A stretch of DNA of 35,075 nucleotides from Streptomyces aculeolatus (lineage in GTDB: Bacteria > Actinomycetota > Actinomycetes > Streptomycetales > Streptomycetaceae): positions 1-35,075 of the forward strand of contig NZ_JAINRD010000043.1 of assembly GCF_020400605.1 (NCBI RefSeq), in the 5' to 3' direction. Made by a program: the position numbers and the translations under genes. The notes under the pieces are model-generated. The model was not told the origin of the DNA, did no database searches, and worked only from the letters and a program-made list of their open reading frames with translations. Numbering within the stretch: the stretch's first letter is position 1; each line of letters starts with the position of its first letter. Below, piece by piece: positions 1 through 7,308 of the stretch.

Positions 1-388
1 TGCACCGAACCCCACGACACAGGACCCGGCCTACGGAATCCAGCCCTACCAAGCCCGGCCCCTACGGGACCCGGCGGGACTGGACCCGCCAGCAGCAGGC
101 CCGGCAGAGCCCCGGGAACTAGCCTCAAGCCCGGCCGAACACCGCCAATCGGCAAGAGTGCTCCACGCGCGAGCGGGGTTGGTTCCGGCCGCACCACGCC
201 GAGTACGACCACGAGCGCGTTCCCCCCGCGCACGCCGGCGTGGTCCCGATCTGCGCCACGGGCGCTCCCTGGTCACGGTGTGCTCCCCGCCCCAGCGAGG
301 TTGGACCAAGCCAACCCCCTTCGCCTGCCCGGGCAGAGGCGCCCCCGGCCCTGCCCCACCCGGCCCGCGCCCGCGTCGCGGCCGGCCC
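1..388. other. GC-rich stretch with no recognisable gene
   Basis: This stretch lies downstream of the sulfotransferase-like gene, which is transcribed towards it. It consists of irregular CCGG/CCCGGCC-rich low-complexity sequence. Open frames here give Arg/Ala/Pro/Gly-rich translations with no domain, signal peptide or membrane segment, which is typical of random high-GC sequence. I see no RNA gene in it. Confidence 0.5.
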
Positions 389-1600
389 TCACCCCCGCAT
401 GCGGCGTACCGCGCGGCGGGCGACGACTCTGACCAAATCCTTCACCGGCACGTTCCGCACCGGCCGGTCCTCCAGTGCCCCCCGCCCCGCCGACCCCTCC
501 GGAGCCGGGGCCGGGGCCGAGGCCGGAACCGCCTCCGGGGACTGCGGCGCGGCCTTCGCCGCCAGCGCCGCCGACGCCAGTATTCCGCCCAGGACCGCCT
601 CGGTCGCCGCCTCCGTGGGGATCTCCGTCGGCGTCACCGGCTCCGGCGGGGCCTCCGGGCGCCGGGACAGCGCGTCCAGGTCGCCGACCACCCTGACCCC
701 CGACGCCGCGATCCCCGCGGCCACGCGCTCCGCGACCTTCGCCACCGCCTCCTCCGCCCACGGCGGGGTCGTGATGCGTGGCTCGCCCGGCGCCGGTTCG
801 TACGACTGCAGCCGCGGGACCACGCCCTCGCGGATCACCTTGCCCTGCCGCCACGTGCTCCAGTTGCGGTCCCGGAGCTTGCGGTTGAGCTGCAGCAGCA
901 GCTCCGCCTCGCTCTGCGTCAGCGACGAGTTGCCGCCGCTCTCCTGCGGGCGGAGCACCCCCTCCGGCAGGTCGAGCAGCTGCTCGAAGACGCGGAACTG
1001 CCACAGCGGCCTCGCCTCGTCCACGACCACCGCCGTCACGTTCTCCGCCCCCGCGGCCGCCGCCCAGCGCGCGATCAGCTCGTCGTGCCGCTGCAGGTGC
1101 CAGAAGTCCGGGGTCGGCTCGTCGTACGGGGGCTTGCGCAGCATGCCGTCGAGCCAGGTCTCGTACGACTCGCAGAGCCCGTGCTTGACGTACTGCTGCC
1201 AGTGCGACGGCATGATCTTCCGCAGCGGGCGCAGCGTCACGACCACGTGTACGGGGTGCTCGCCCGCCAGTTCCGCCACCGCCGTCCGGGCGGCGTCCGC
1301 GGAGGCGGTCGCGAAGAACTCGCTGCTCGCGAAGAACCGCATGCCACCCGCATCGGCCGCCTCCGTACAGAACGCCTCCCACGGCTGCCGCTCCGCGGCC
1401 GTCGGGTCCTTCCTGGCGATCGCGACCGCCGGGTCCTTCGCCTGGCGGCCCGGCCCGGCGTAGACGACGCCGTGCTCCCGCAGGGTGTCGCGGGCCTGGT
1501 GGAAGGCGGCCTGGAGGGCAGTGGTGCCTGTCTTGTGGGGGCCGATGTGGAGCAGCCGCGTACCCGGTGGTGTGGGCGCGGTGAATCGCTCTTCCTGCAT
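389..1600 (-). CDS. Sulfotransferase-like P-loop protein
   Basis: A 403-aa cytoplasmic protein. Residues 17-30 contain HIGPHKTGTTALQ, the 5'-phosphosulfate-binding P-loop typical of PAPS-dependent sulfotransferases and of the actinobacterial sulfotransferase-like hypothetical proteins. The middle contains conserved-looking blocks such as FFASSEFFA and VVVTLRPL (a second PAPS-contact-like strand with Arg). The substrate cannot be inferred. The last 100 residues are Ala/Pro/Glu-rich and probably disordered, ending in a basic Arg-rich tail. The ATG at 1600 is preceded by a modest AAAGG ribosome-binding site. The DUF3574 gene starts divergently about 160 bp away, with no sign of shared function. 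The fold is fairly secure; the enzymatic activity is inferred. Confidence 0.75.
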   Translation of the reverse strand: MQEERFTAPTPPGTRLLHIGPHKTGTTALQAAFHQARDTLREHGVVYAGPGRQAKDPAVAIARKDPTAAERQPWEAFCTEAADAGGMRFFASSEFFATASADAARTAVAELAGEHPVHVVVTLRPLRKIMPSHWQQYVKHGLCESYETWLDGMLRKPPYDEPTPDFWHLQRHDELIARWAAAAGAENVTAVVVDEARPLWQFRVFEQLLDLPEGVLRPQESGGNSSLTQSEAELLLQLNRKLRDRNWSTWRQGKVIREGVVPRLQSYEPAPGEPRITTPPWAEEAVAKVAERVAAGIAASGVRVVGDLDALSRRPEAPPEPVTPTEIPTEAATEAVLGGILASAALAAKAAPQSPEAVPASAPAPAPEGSAGRGALEDRPVRNVPVKDLVRVVARRAVRRMRG

Positions 1601-1757
1601 GGAAGGGCCTTTCGTGGTCCGGAGGAGGGCCTCGATTCTGCAACCGTGCGGTCACCGGCCGGTGAGATGGAGCCGAACAGCGGGCAAACAAACGGCCCCG
1701 GTCCTGGTCGGGGGCCCCGCCGCGCAACCTTCGGTCCCGGTGGTCGTTTCCCCGGTC

Positions 1758-2231
1758 GTGAACGCTACGAAGCCCCGCCTCCGCATCGCCGCCCTCGTCC
1801 TCGCCGCGGCGCTCGCCGGCGCCGCCGCGGCCACCGCCCCCGCCGCCCTCGCGGACGGCGACCCCGCGCCGCCGGTCGCGCCGTCGCAGGCCGCGGACCT
1901 CGCCCCGTACGTGCAGACGCACCTGATGTTCGGGACGGTACGGCCCGACGGCGGCCCGGACGTCACGGACCGGCAGTTCCGCGCGTTCGTGGACGAGGTC
2001 GTCACGCCGCGCTTCCCGGCGGGGCTGACGGTGGACGAGGTACGCGGCCAGTACCGCGACCGGCACGGCACGATTGAGCGGGAGCGCTCGTACGAGGTGT
2101 ACCTGCTCTACCCGCTGACCGAGGCGCAGGAGCAGGACGCCCGGATCGAGGAGATCCGCGACGCCTACACCGCGCGGTTCGCGCAGGAGTCGGTCGCCCG
2201 GGTCGACGAGCCCGCCCGCGCCGGCTTCTGA
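1758..2231 (+). CDS. Secreted DUF3574 domain protein
   Basis: A 157-aa protein from the GTG at 1758. The first 32 residues form a classical signal peptide: Lys/Arg-containing start, a long Ala/Leu/Val core, and an Ala-x-Ala-like end before DGDPAPP. The rest matches DUF3574, with the block LMFGTVRPDGG followed by RQFRAFVDEVVTPRFPAGLT, a GQYRD segment and an alternating YEVYLLYP strand. DUF3574 is an actinobacterial and proteobacterial family of unknown function. The frame is open further upstream, and a GTG at 1740 is an alternative. I chose 1758 because it places the basic residues just before the hydrophobic core; neither start has a strong Shine-Dalgarno. Confidence 0.8.
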   Translation: MNATKPRLRIAALVLAAALAGAAAATAPAALADGDPAPPVAPSQAADLAPYVQTHLMFGTVRPDGGPDVTDRQFRAFVDEVVTPRFPAGLTVDEVRGQYRDRHGTIERERSYEVYLLYPLTEAQEQDARIEEIRDAYTARFAQESVARVDEPARAGF

Positions 2232-2257
2232 GCCCCGGCCGGGCCCCCGAACGCGGT

Positions 2258-2303
2258 CCCGGCCCGGAGCCCCGCCACGGCCCCGGCCCGGAGCCCCGCC
2301 ACG
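2258..2303. repeat. Two-copy 22-bp direct repeat
   Basis: Two identical 22-bp copies (2258-2279 and 2282-2303, period 24 bp) sit between the convergent ends of the DUF3574 gene and the lacI-type gene. They lie in a wider CCCGG-rich low-complexity patch reaching 2427. This is probably slippage-derived; no regulatory role is visible. Confidence 0.7.
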
Positions 2304-2427
2304 TGTCCCGGTCCCGGCCACGGACACGGTCCCCTGCCGCGGTCCCAGTCCCGGCCCGGAGCCCGGCCCCGGCCCCGGTCCCGGCCCGGCCCGGAGCACC
2401 GCCGCACCCCCGACCCTGCCCCGCCCC

Positions 2428-3459
2428 TCACCCCGACTCCCTGACCACCAACCGCGGCGTCGTCACCACCGGCTCCTGTCGCTCCTGCCCGCCCCCCAGG
2501 CTGCGCAGCAGCAGCCGGGCCATCACCCCGCCCATCCCCTCGACGTCCTGGTGCACCGTCGTCAGCGGCGGCTCGGTCCACATCGCCGGCTCCAGGTCGT
2601 CGTACCCGACGACCGCGACGTCGGCGGGGACGCTGCGGCCGTGGGCGCGCAGGGTGCGCAGGGCGCCGGTGGCCATGAGGTCGGAGGCGGCGAACACCGC
2701 GTCGAGGTCCGGGGCGCGGGCCAGCAGCCCGGCCATCGCGCGCTCGCCACCCGCCGGGGTGAAGTCGCCCTCGGCGACCAGCTCCCGGCCGGCGGGAGCG
2801 CCGCCGTGCGCGGCCAGCGCGGCCCGGTACCCCGCCAGCCGGTCCACCGCCGACGTCTGGTCCAGCGGCCCCGCGATGTGCCCGATCCGCCGTCTCCCCC
2901 GCGCCAGCAGGTGCCGTACGGCCAGTTCCGCGCCCGCCCGGTTGTCGGTGTCCACGTACAGCAGGCCCCGCTCCCCCGCCGCCCCCGGCCAGCCCGGCCG
3001 GCCGCCGTAGACCACCGGCAGGCCCGCCTCCGCGGCCATGCCCGGCAGCGGGTCGTCGCGGTGCAGCGAGAACATCAGCGCCCCGTCGACGTGCCCGCCG
3101 GCCAGGAACCGGCCGATACGCGGGTAGTCCGCCCGGTCCGCGACGTACAGCAGCACCAGCTGCGTGTCCGCCGCCGCCAGCGCCCCGCTGATGCCCCGCA
3201 GCTGCCGGGCGAAGAACGGGTCGGCGAAGACCCGGCTCTCGGGCTCGGCGATGACGACGGCGACCGCGCCCGTGCGCCGGGTGACGAGCGTGCGCGCGGC
3301 CTGGTTCGGTACGTAGCCGAGCTCGGCCACGGCGCGGTGCACCCGCTCGCGCAGCGGCTCGCGCACCCCCTCGCCGCCGTTGACCACGCGCGACACCGTG
3401 GCCCGCGACACTCCGGCACGGGCGGCCACGGCCTCCAGCGTGGGGCGGTTCCCGGACAC
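2428..3459 (-). CDS. LacI-family transcriptional regulator
   Basis: A 343-aa DNA-binding repressor. Residues 7-28 carry the LacI helix-turn-helix (TLEAVAARAGVSRATVSRVV), followed by the hinge-helix segment LGYVPNQAARTLV and a periplasmic-binding-protein-like sugar-sensing domain to the C-terminus, including YADRADYPRIGRFLAGGHVDG-type and VVGYDDLE blocks. It is divergent from the GH16-GH64 glucanase operon. A perfect LacI-type palindrome lies in the shared intergenic region, so it very probably represses that operon until a beta-glucan oligosaccharide binds. The inducer identity is inference from the neighbours. Length and domain order are normal for the family. Confidence 0.95.
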   Translation of the reverse strand: MSGNRPTLEAVAARAGVSRATVSRVVNGGEGVREPLRERVHRAVAELGYVPNQAARTLVTRRTGAVAVVIAEPESRVFADPFFARQLRGISGALAAADTQLVLLYVADRADYPRIGRFLAGGHVDGALMFSLHRDDPLPGMAAEAGLPVVYGGRPGWPGAAGERGLLYVDTDNRAGAELAVRHLLARGRRRIGHIAGPLDQTSAVDRLAGYRAALAAHGGAPAGRELVAEGDFTPAGGERAMAGLLARAPDLDAVFAASDLMATGALRTLRAHGRSVPADVAVVGYDDLEPAMWTEPPLTTVHQDVEGMGGVMARLLLRSLGGGQERQEPVVTTPRLVVRESG

Positions 3460-3485
3460 CTCAACTCCTCTTCACTCGGTGGGCC

Positions 3486-3514
3486 TTGACAGTAGCCCGC
3501 CCACTCGGCAGTGT
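3486..3514 (+). promoter_or_regulatory. Putative promoter of the glucanase operon
   Basis: TTGACA at 3486-3491 is a perfect -35 consensus. It is followed after 17 bp by CAGTGT (3509-3514) as a -10 element. The predicted start of transcription is near 3521, just upstream of the palindrome at 3529, which would place the operator over the initial transcribed region. Confidence 0.6.
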
Positions 3515-3528
3515 GCCTCAACACAACC

Positions 3529-3542
3529 TGAGAGCGCTCTCA
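3529..3542. promoter_or_regulatory. LacI-family operator TGAGAGCGCTCTCA
   Basis: A perfect 14-bp palindrome, TGAGAGCGCTCTCA. It has the central GAGCGCTC core seen in Streptomyces LacI-family sites such as the CebR box (TGGGAGCGCTCCCA). It sits between the divergent lacI-type gene and the GH16 gene, directly downstream of the predicted promoter, which fits repression by roadblock or occlusion. Confidence 0.85.
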
Positions 3543-3604
3543 AACAGGCGCATCCCCAGGGGAGAACCTCCTCATCCCCCCACACCCCGAGGAGCAGCCC
3601 AGAC

Positions 3605-4558
3605 ATGCACGCAACACGACTACGGTGGCGCAAGAGCCTGCTCTGCGCGGTCGCCGCGCTGGCCGCGATCAGCGCCCTGACCCTGCCTTCCGCGACAGCA
3701 GGCGAGGACGAGGGAAGCGAACCCGCGCCCCTCGCCGAGGTCTTCCGCGACGACTTCGACGGCGCCGCCGGCTCCCCGCCGGACGCCGCGAACTGGATCG
3801 TGGACACCGGCACTTCGTACCCCGGCGGCCCCGCCAACTGGGGCACCGGCGAGATCCAGACGTACACGGACAGCCCGGAGAACCTGCAGAAGGACGGCTC
3901 CGGCAACCTCACCATCACCCCGCGCCGCGACGGCAACGGCGGCTGGACGTCCGCCCGCATCGAGACCCAGCGCACCGACTTCCAGGCCCCGGCCGGCGGC
4001 GTGATGCGCGTCGAGGCGCGCATCCAGATGCCGAACATCACCGGCGACGAAGCCCTCGGCTACTGGCCCGCGTTCTGGACCCTGGGCGACGCCTACCGCG
4101 GCAACTACTGGAACTGGCCGGGCATCGGCGAGTTCGACATCATGGAGAACGTCAACGGCGTGAACAGCGTCTGGGGCGTGCTGCACTGCGGCACCGCGCC
4201 CGGCGGCCCGTGCAACGAGAACAACGGCCTCGGCGCCTCCCGCGCCTGCCCGGACAGCAGCTGCCAGTCCGGCTTCCACGAGTACGCCCTGGAGCTGGAC
4301 CGCAGCGGCCCGGTCGAGGAGCTGCGCTGGTACGTGGACGGCCAGCAGTACCACTCCGTCAACGCCGACCAGGTGGGCGCCGAGACCTGGGCGAACCTCG
4401 CCCACCACGGCCACTTCCTGCTCCTCAACGTCGCCATGGGCGGCGCCTTCCCCGACGGCGTCGCCGGCCACGCCACCCCCACCGACGCGACCCGGCCCGG
4501 CGTGCCGATGACCGTCGACTACGTATCCGTCGAGCAGTCCGGAGGTACCGCCAAGTGA
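3605..4558 (+). CDS. Secreted GH16 family endo-beta-1,3-glucanase
   Basis: A 317-aa secreted hydrolase cleaving internal beta-1,3 (or mixed beta-1,3/1,4) glucan bonds, such as laminarin or fungal wall glucan. It starts with a signal peptide (MHATRLRWRK then a hydrophobic Ala/Leu core to about residue 32). The GH16 catalytic motif GEFDIMEN spans residues 175-182, with E176 as nucleophile and E181 as acid/base. The preceding YWPAFWTLG and later HCGT and FHEYALEL blocks are typical of laminarinases. The ATG at 3605 has a GAGGAG site at 3589-3594; upstream in-frame codons were rejected because they precede the promoter and operator. The stop overlaps the GTG of the next gene. No carbohydrate-binding module is visible. 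Confidence 0.95.
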   Translation: MHATRLRWRKSLLCAVAALAAISALTLPSATAGEDEGSEPAPLAEVFRDDFDGAAGSPPDAANWIVDTGTSYPGGPANWGTGEIQTYTDSPENLQKDGSGNLTITPRRDGNGGWTSARIETQRTDFQAPAGGVMRVEARIQMPNITGDEALGYWPAFWTLGDAYRGNYWNWPGIGEFDIMENVNGVNSVWGVLHCGTAPGGPCNENNGLGASRACPDSSCQSGFHEYALELDRSGPVEELRWYVDGQQYHSVNADQVGAETWANLAHHGHFLLLNVAMGGAFPDGVAGHATPTDATRPGVPMTVDYVSVEQSGGTAK

Positions 4559-5712
4559 TCTCGCGACGCAGGCTGCTGGGTGGCCTGGCCGTCGCGTCCG
4601 CCGCCGCGGGGACACCTCTGGTGCTCTCCGCGGCGCGGGCGGGCGGCGCCGCAGCGGCCCTCGACGTGTCCGTCGTCAACAGGACGGGCGCGTACGAGAA
4701 CTCCTCCATCAGCATCTACGTCGTCGGCAACGAGGGCGGCCGGCAGGTCCGCCTCACGCCCGACGGGACGCTGGCGCCCATCTCCCTCGACGACAACGGC
4801 CCCGACGGCTACACCGACTACGCCATCCCCTTCGCCGGCAGCGGCGACACGTCCCTGACGCTGCCGAACATGTCCGGCCGCCTCTACGTCGCCCTCGGCG
4901 GCAAGCTGAAGATGAAGGCGGTCACGGACGGCGCCGGCAGCGCGGCGCTCGCGTACCCGGCCGGCTGGGTGTCCACCGACCCCAACTACCCGCTGGTGCA
5001 CGACTGCATGGAGTTCACGCTCAACGACGCCGGCATGTTCTGCAACACCACCATGGTCGACATGTTCAGCGTCCCGATGTCCATCCACCTGACGGGCGAG
5101 GCCGACCAGACGACCGGGACGCTCAAGGACGGCGCCCGGCAGCAGGTGTTCGACACCCTGGCGGGCACCGAGGGCTACGGCCGGCTGGTGGACGCGGACG
5201 GGCTGCGCGTCATCGCCCCCGGGCACGGCCTGGACGCCGGGCTGTTCGACGGCGCGTACCTCGACGGGTACGTGGACGAGGTGTGGTCGGCGTACGCCGG
5301 CAAGGACCTGAAGGTCACCACGAACGCCAGCACCTTCACCGGCCGCGTCGCCGGCGACCGGCTGTCCTTCACCGGCCCCGCCGACGTCGCCTTCGACCGG
5401 CCGCCCACCCGCGACGTGCTGTTCTGCGACGGCAAGCTCGCCGCCCCGAACGACGGCACCACGGGACCGGTCGCCGCCATCCTCGGCGCCGCGCTCAACC
5501 GCACCACCCTGCGCGACCACGCCGACCAGCCCGTCACCGACCCGGCCGCCTTCTACGGCACCGACATCTCCAACCACTACGCGCGGGTGATGCACGAAGT
5601 GTCGGAGGACGGGCGGGCGTACGGGTTCGCCTTCGACGACGTGTCCGGCTTCGCGTCGTACATCGAGGACCGGGCGCCGCGGCAGCTCACGCTGACGCTG
5701 ACGCCCTTCTGA
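4555..5712 (+). CDS. Secreted GH64 family beta-1,3-glucanase
   Basis: A 385-aa enzyme of family GH64 (laminaripentaose-producing type), acting on beta-1,3-glucan outside the cell. The N-terminus ISRRRLLGG followed by a hydrophobic Ala-rich stretch is a Tat-type signal, unlike the Sec signal of the upstream GH16. E153 (in CMEFTLNDAG) and D169 (in TTMVDMF) are 16 residues apart, the spacing of the catalytic Glu154/Asp170 pair known for the S. matensis enzyme. The GTG start overlaps the upstream TGA (GTGA), and GGAGG at 4541-4545 gives good spacing, so translation is coupled. With GH16 it forms one operon, probably controlled by the divergent LacI protein. Confidence 0.93.
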   Translation: MISRRRLLGGLAVASAAAGTPLVLSAARAGGAAAALDVSVVNRTGAYENSSISIYVVGNEGGRQVRLTPDGTLAPISLDDNGPDGYTDYAIPFAGSGDTSLTLPNMSGRLYVALGGKLKMKAVTDGAGSAALAYPAGWVSTDPNYPLVHDCMEFTLNDAGMFCNTTMVDMFSVPMSIHLTGEADQTTGTLKDGARQQVFDTLAGTEGYGRLVDADGLRVIAPGHGLDAGLFDGAYLDGYVDEVWSAYAGKDLKVTTNASTFTGRVAGDRLSFTGPADVAFDRPPTRDVLFCDGKLAAPNDGTTGPVAAILGAALNRTTLRDHADQPVTDPAAFYGTDISNHYARVMHEVSEDGRAYGFAFDDVSGFASYIEDRAPRQLTLTLTPF

Positions 5713-5719
5713 CACCCAC

Positions 5720-5757
5720 GGGAGCCGGCGGGGGGCAGCGGGAGCCCGCCGGTTCCC
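5720..5757. terminator. Hairpin terminator after the glucanase operon
   Basis: Two 13-nt arms (5720-5732 and 5745-5757) can pair with one mismatch, giving a very GC-rich stem 8 bp after the GH64 stop. There is no U-tract, as is common for Streptomyces terminators. Confidence 0.55.
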
Positions 5758-5879
5758 GCGGGGCCGCGATAACCGCGGCGTGCCGGGGGCTGTCCGGTGG
5801 TCAGGGCCGGGCAGCCCGCGGCCGGCGGGGCGCGGACGCGCGCCCCGCCGTGCGGCGGCCCCGGGCCCCCGCGCGGCGG

Positions 5880-6581
5880 TTACGCGCTGCTCACCGACAG
5901 CTTGGCGGCGAAGCCGAGGAACGCCGTGCCGGCCGCGGCCGACATCCCGGCCGTCAGCCGCCGCCTGCGGCGGAAGAGCGCCGCGAGGTGCGTGCCGCTG
6001 AAGATCAGGGCGGTCAGGTACGTGATGCTGAACAGCTGCGCCCAGGCCGCCAGTACGAGGAAGGTCAGCTCCGGGTGCGCGTACGCCGGGTCGATGAACT
6101 GCACGAAGAAGGAGACGAAGAACAGGATCGCCTTCGGGTTCAGCAGGCTGACGACGAACGCCCGGCGGTACGGGCGCTCCATCTCCTCCTTCGCCGGCTC
6201 CGCACGCACCGGCTCCGCACGCGCCGGCCCCGCGCCCACCGGCTCCCCTTCCGCCCGGGCGACGGCCCGCGCCCCGCGCTCGCGCCACATCCGCCACGCC
6301 CCGCGCAGCATCCCGACCGCCAGCCACGTCAGATAGCCGGCGCCCGCGAACTTGACGACGGCGAACGCCGTCGGGCTGGCCTGGAGCAGCGAGGCCACGC
6401 CGCCCGCGGAGAGCACCATGAGCACCATGTCGCCGCACATCACGCCGCCGGCCGCGCGGTAGCCGGCGCGGGCGCCGCGGCGGGCGGCGACGGAGACGAC
6501 GTAGAGGGAATTGGGCCCCGGGAGCAGGATGATCAGGGCCAGCCCCGCGAGGTACGTCGACAGATCGGTGACTCCAAGCAT
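5880..6581 (-). CDS. LysE/RhtB family amino acid exporter
   Basis: A 233-aa inner-membrane exporter, LeuE-like. From the ATG at 6581 it begins MLGVTDLSTYLAGLALIILLPGPNSLYV, which carries the family's first helix and its PGPN motif. About six hydrophobic segments follow, with the second conserved block SLLNPKAILFFVSFFVQFI after a charged, Pro/Ala/Glu-rich cytoplasmic loop of about 40 residues that is longer than usual. The frame is open 23 codons further upstream, but that extension is polar and not family-like. The substrate (amino acid or derivative) is not predictable. It is convergent with the glucanase operon. Confidence 0.88.
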   Translation of the reverse strand: MLGVTDLSTYLAGLALIILLPGPNSLYVVSVAARRGARAGYRAAGGVMCGDMVLMVLSAGGVASLLQASPTAFAVVKFAGAGYLTWLAVGMLRGAWRMWRERGARAVARAEGEPVGAGPARAEPVRAEPAKEEMERPYRRAFVVSLLNPKAILFFVSFFVQFIDPAYAHPELTFLVLAAWAQLFSITYLTALIFSGTHLAALFRRRRRLTAGMSAAAGTAFLGFAAKLSVSSA

Positions 6582-6721
6582 GCGGGCCAGGCTGCCACGC
6601 GTCCGCCCGTCCGTACGAATCAATAAGCCGCGGTCCCGCATGGCGGACACGGCCGGCCCCGCACCCCCGCCGGTTAGGGTCGTGGTGGATCGACGGTCAC
6701 GGCGGAGGGGGCTCGTACGGC

Positions 6722-7267
6722 ATGGACGACGGCACGGTCATAGCGGTGTGCAGCAGCGGCGAGTACACCTTCCACAAGCCGGCCCGCGAGGCCGTCACCC
6801 TCCTGGCCGGCCTCGGCGTCGAGGGCGACGCGCACGCGGGCGTCACGGTGAAGCACCGCTCCCGGGTCGCCCGCGACCCCTCCCAGCCGAACCTGCGGCA
6901 GGTGCACCTGATGCACGAGGAACTGTTCGCGGAGGTCGCCGAGGCGGGCTTCCGGGTACGCCCCGGGGAGCTGGGCGAGAACGTCACCACCCGCGGCATC
7001 GACCTGCTCGGCCTGCCCACCGGCACGCTGCTGCACCTCGGTGCCGAGGCCGTCGTGGAGATCACCGGGCTGCGCAACCCCTGCCACCAGATCGACGACT
7101 TCCAGTCCGGCCTGCTCAAGCAGGTCGTGGGCCGGGACGCGGCGGGGAACGTGGTGCGCAAGGCGGGCGTGATGAGCGTGGTGCTGACGGGCGGCGTGGT
7201 ACGTCCCGGGGACCGGGTCGCCGTCGTGCTGCCGGACGCCCCGCACCGCCCGCTGGAGAAGGTCTGA
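6722..7267 (+). CDS. MOSC domain-containing protein
   Basis: A 181-aa single-domain MOSC protein, related to the C-terminal domain of molybdenum-cofactor sulfurases and to YiiM-type proteins. The family handles sulfur or molybdopterin ligands. The conserved blocks VEGDAHAG (residues 33-40), QVHLMHEELF, PGELGENVTTRGIDL and LRNPCHQIDDF are present, with C121 as the family's conserved cysteine. It is divergent from the lysE-type gene. GGAGG lies 13 nt before the ATG, a rather long spacing. A strong hairpin follows the stop. Confidence 0.9.
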   Translation: MDDGTVIAVCSSGEYTFHKPAREAVTLLAGLGVEGDAHAGVTVKHRSRVARDPSQPNLRQVHLMHEELFAEVAEAGFRVRPGELGENVTTRGIDLLGLPTGTLLHLGAEAVVEITGLRNPCHQIDDFQSGLLKQVVGRDAAGNVVRKAGVMSVVLTGGVVRPGDRVAVVLPDAPHRPLEKV

Positions 7268-7271
7268 GGGC

Positions 7272-7302
7272 GGCGCCCACGCCGCCGGGCGGCGTGGGCG
7301 CC
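7272..7302. terminator. Bidirectional hairpin terminator
   Basis: A perfect 13-bp inverted repeat (arms 7272-7284 and 7290-7302, 5-nt loop) lies between the convergent ends of the MOSC gene and the arylsulfotransferase-like gene. It could stop transcription from both sides. Confidence 0.75.
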
Positions 7303-7308
7303 CGGCGC

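Noticed and set aside
273..2399. Long minus-strand open frame covering the sulfotransferase and DUF3574 genes.
   Set aside because: Shadow of the real genes; no family features, while the competing frames have clear motifs.
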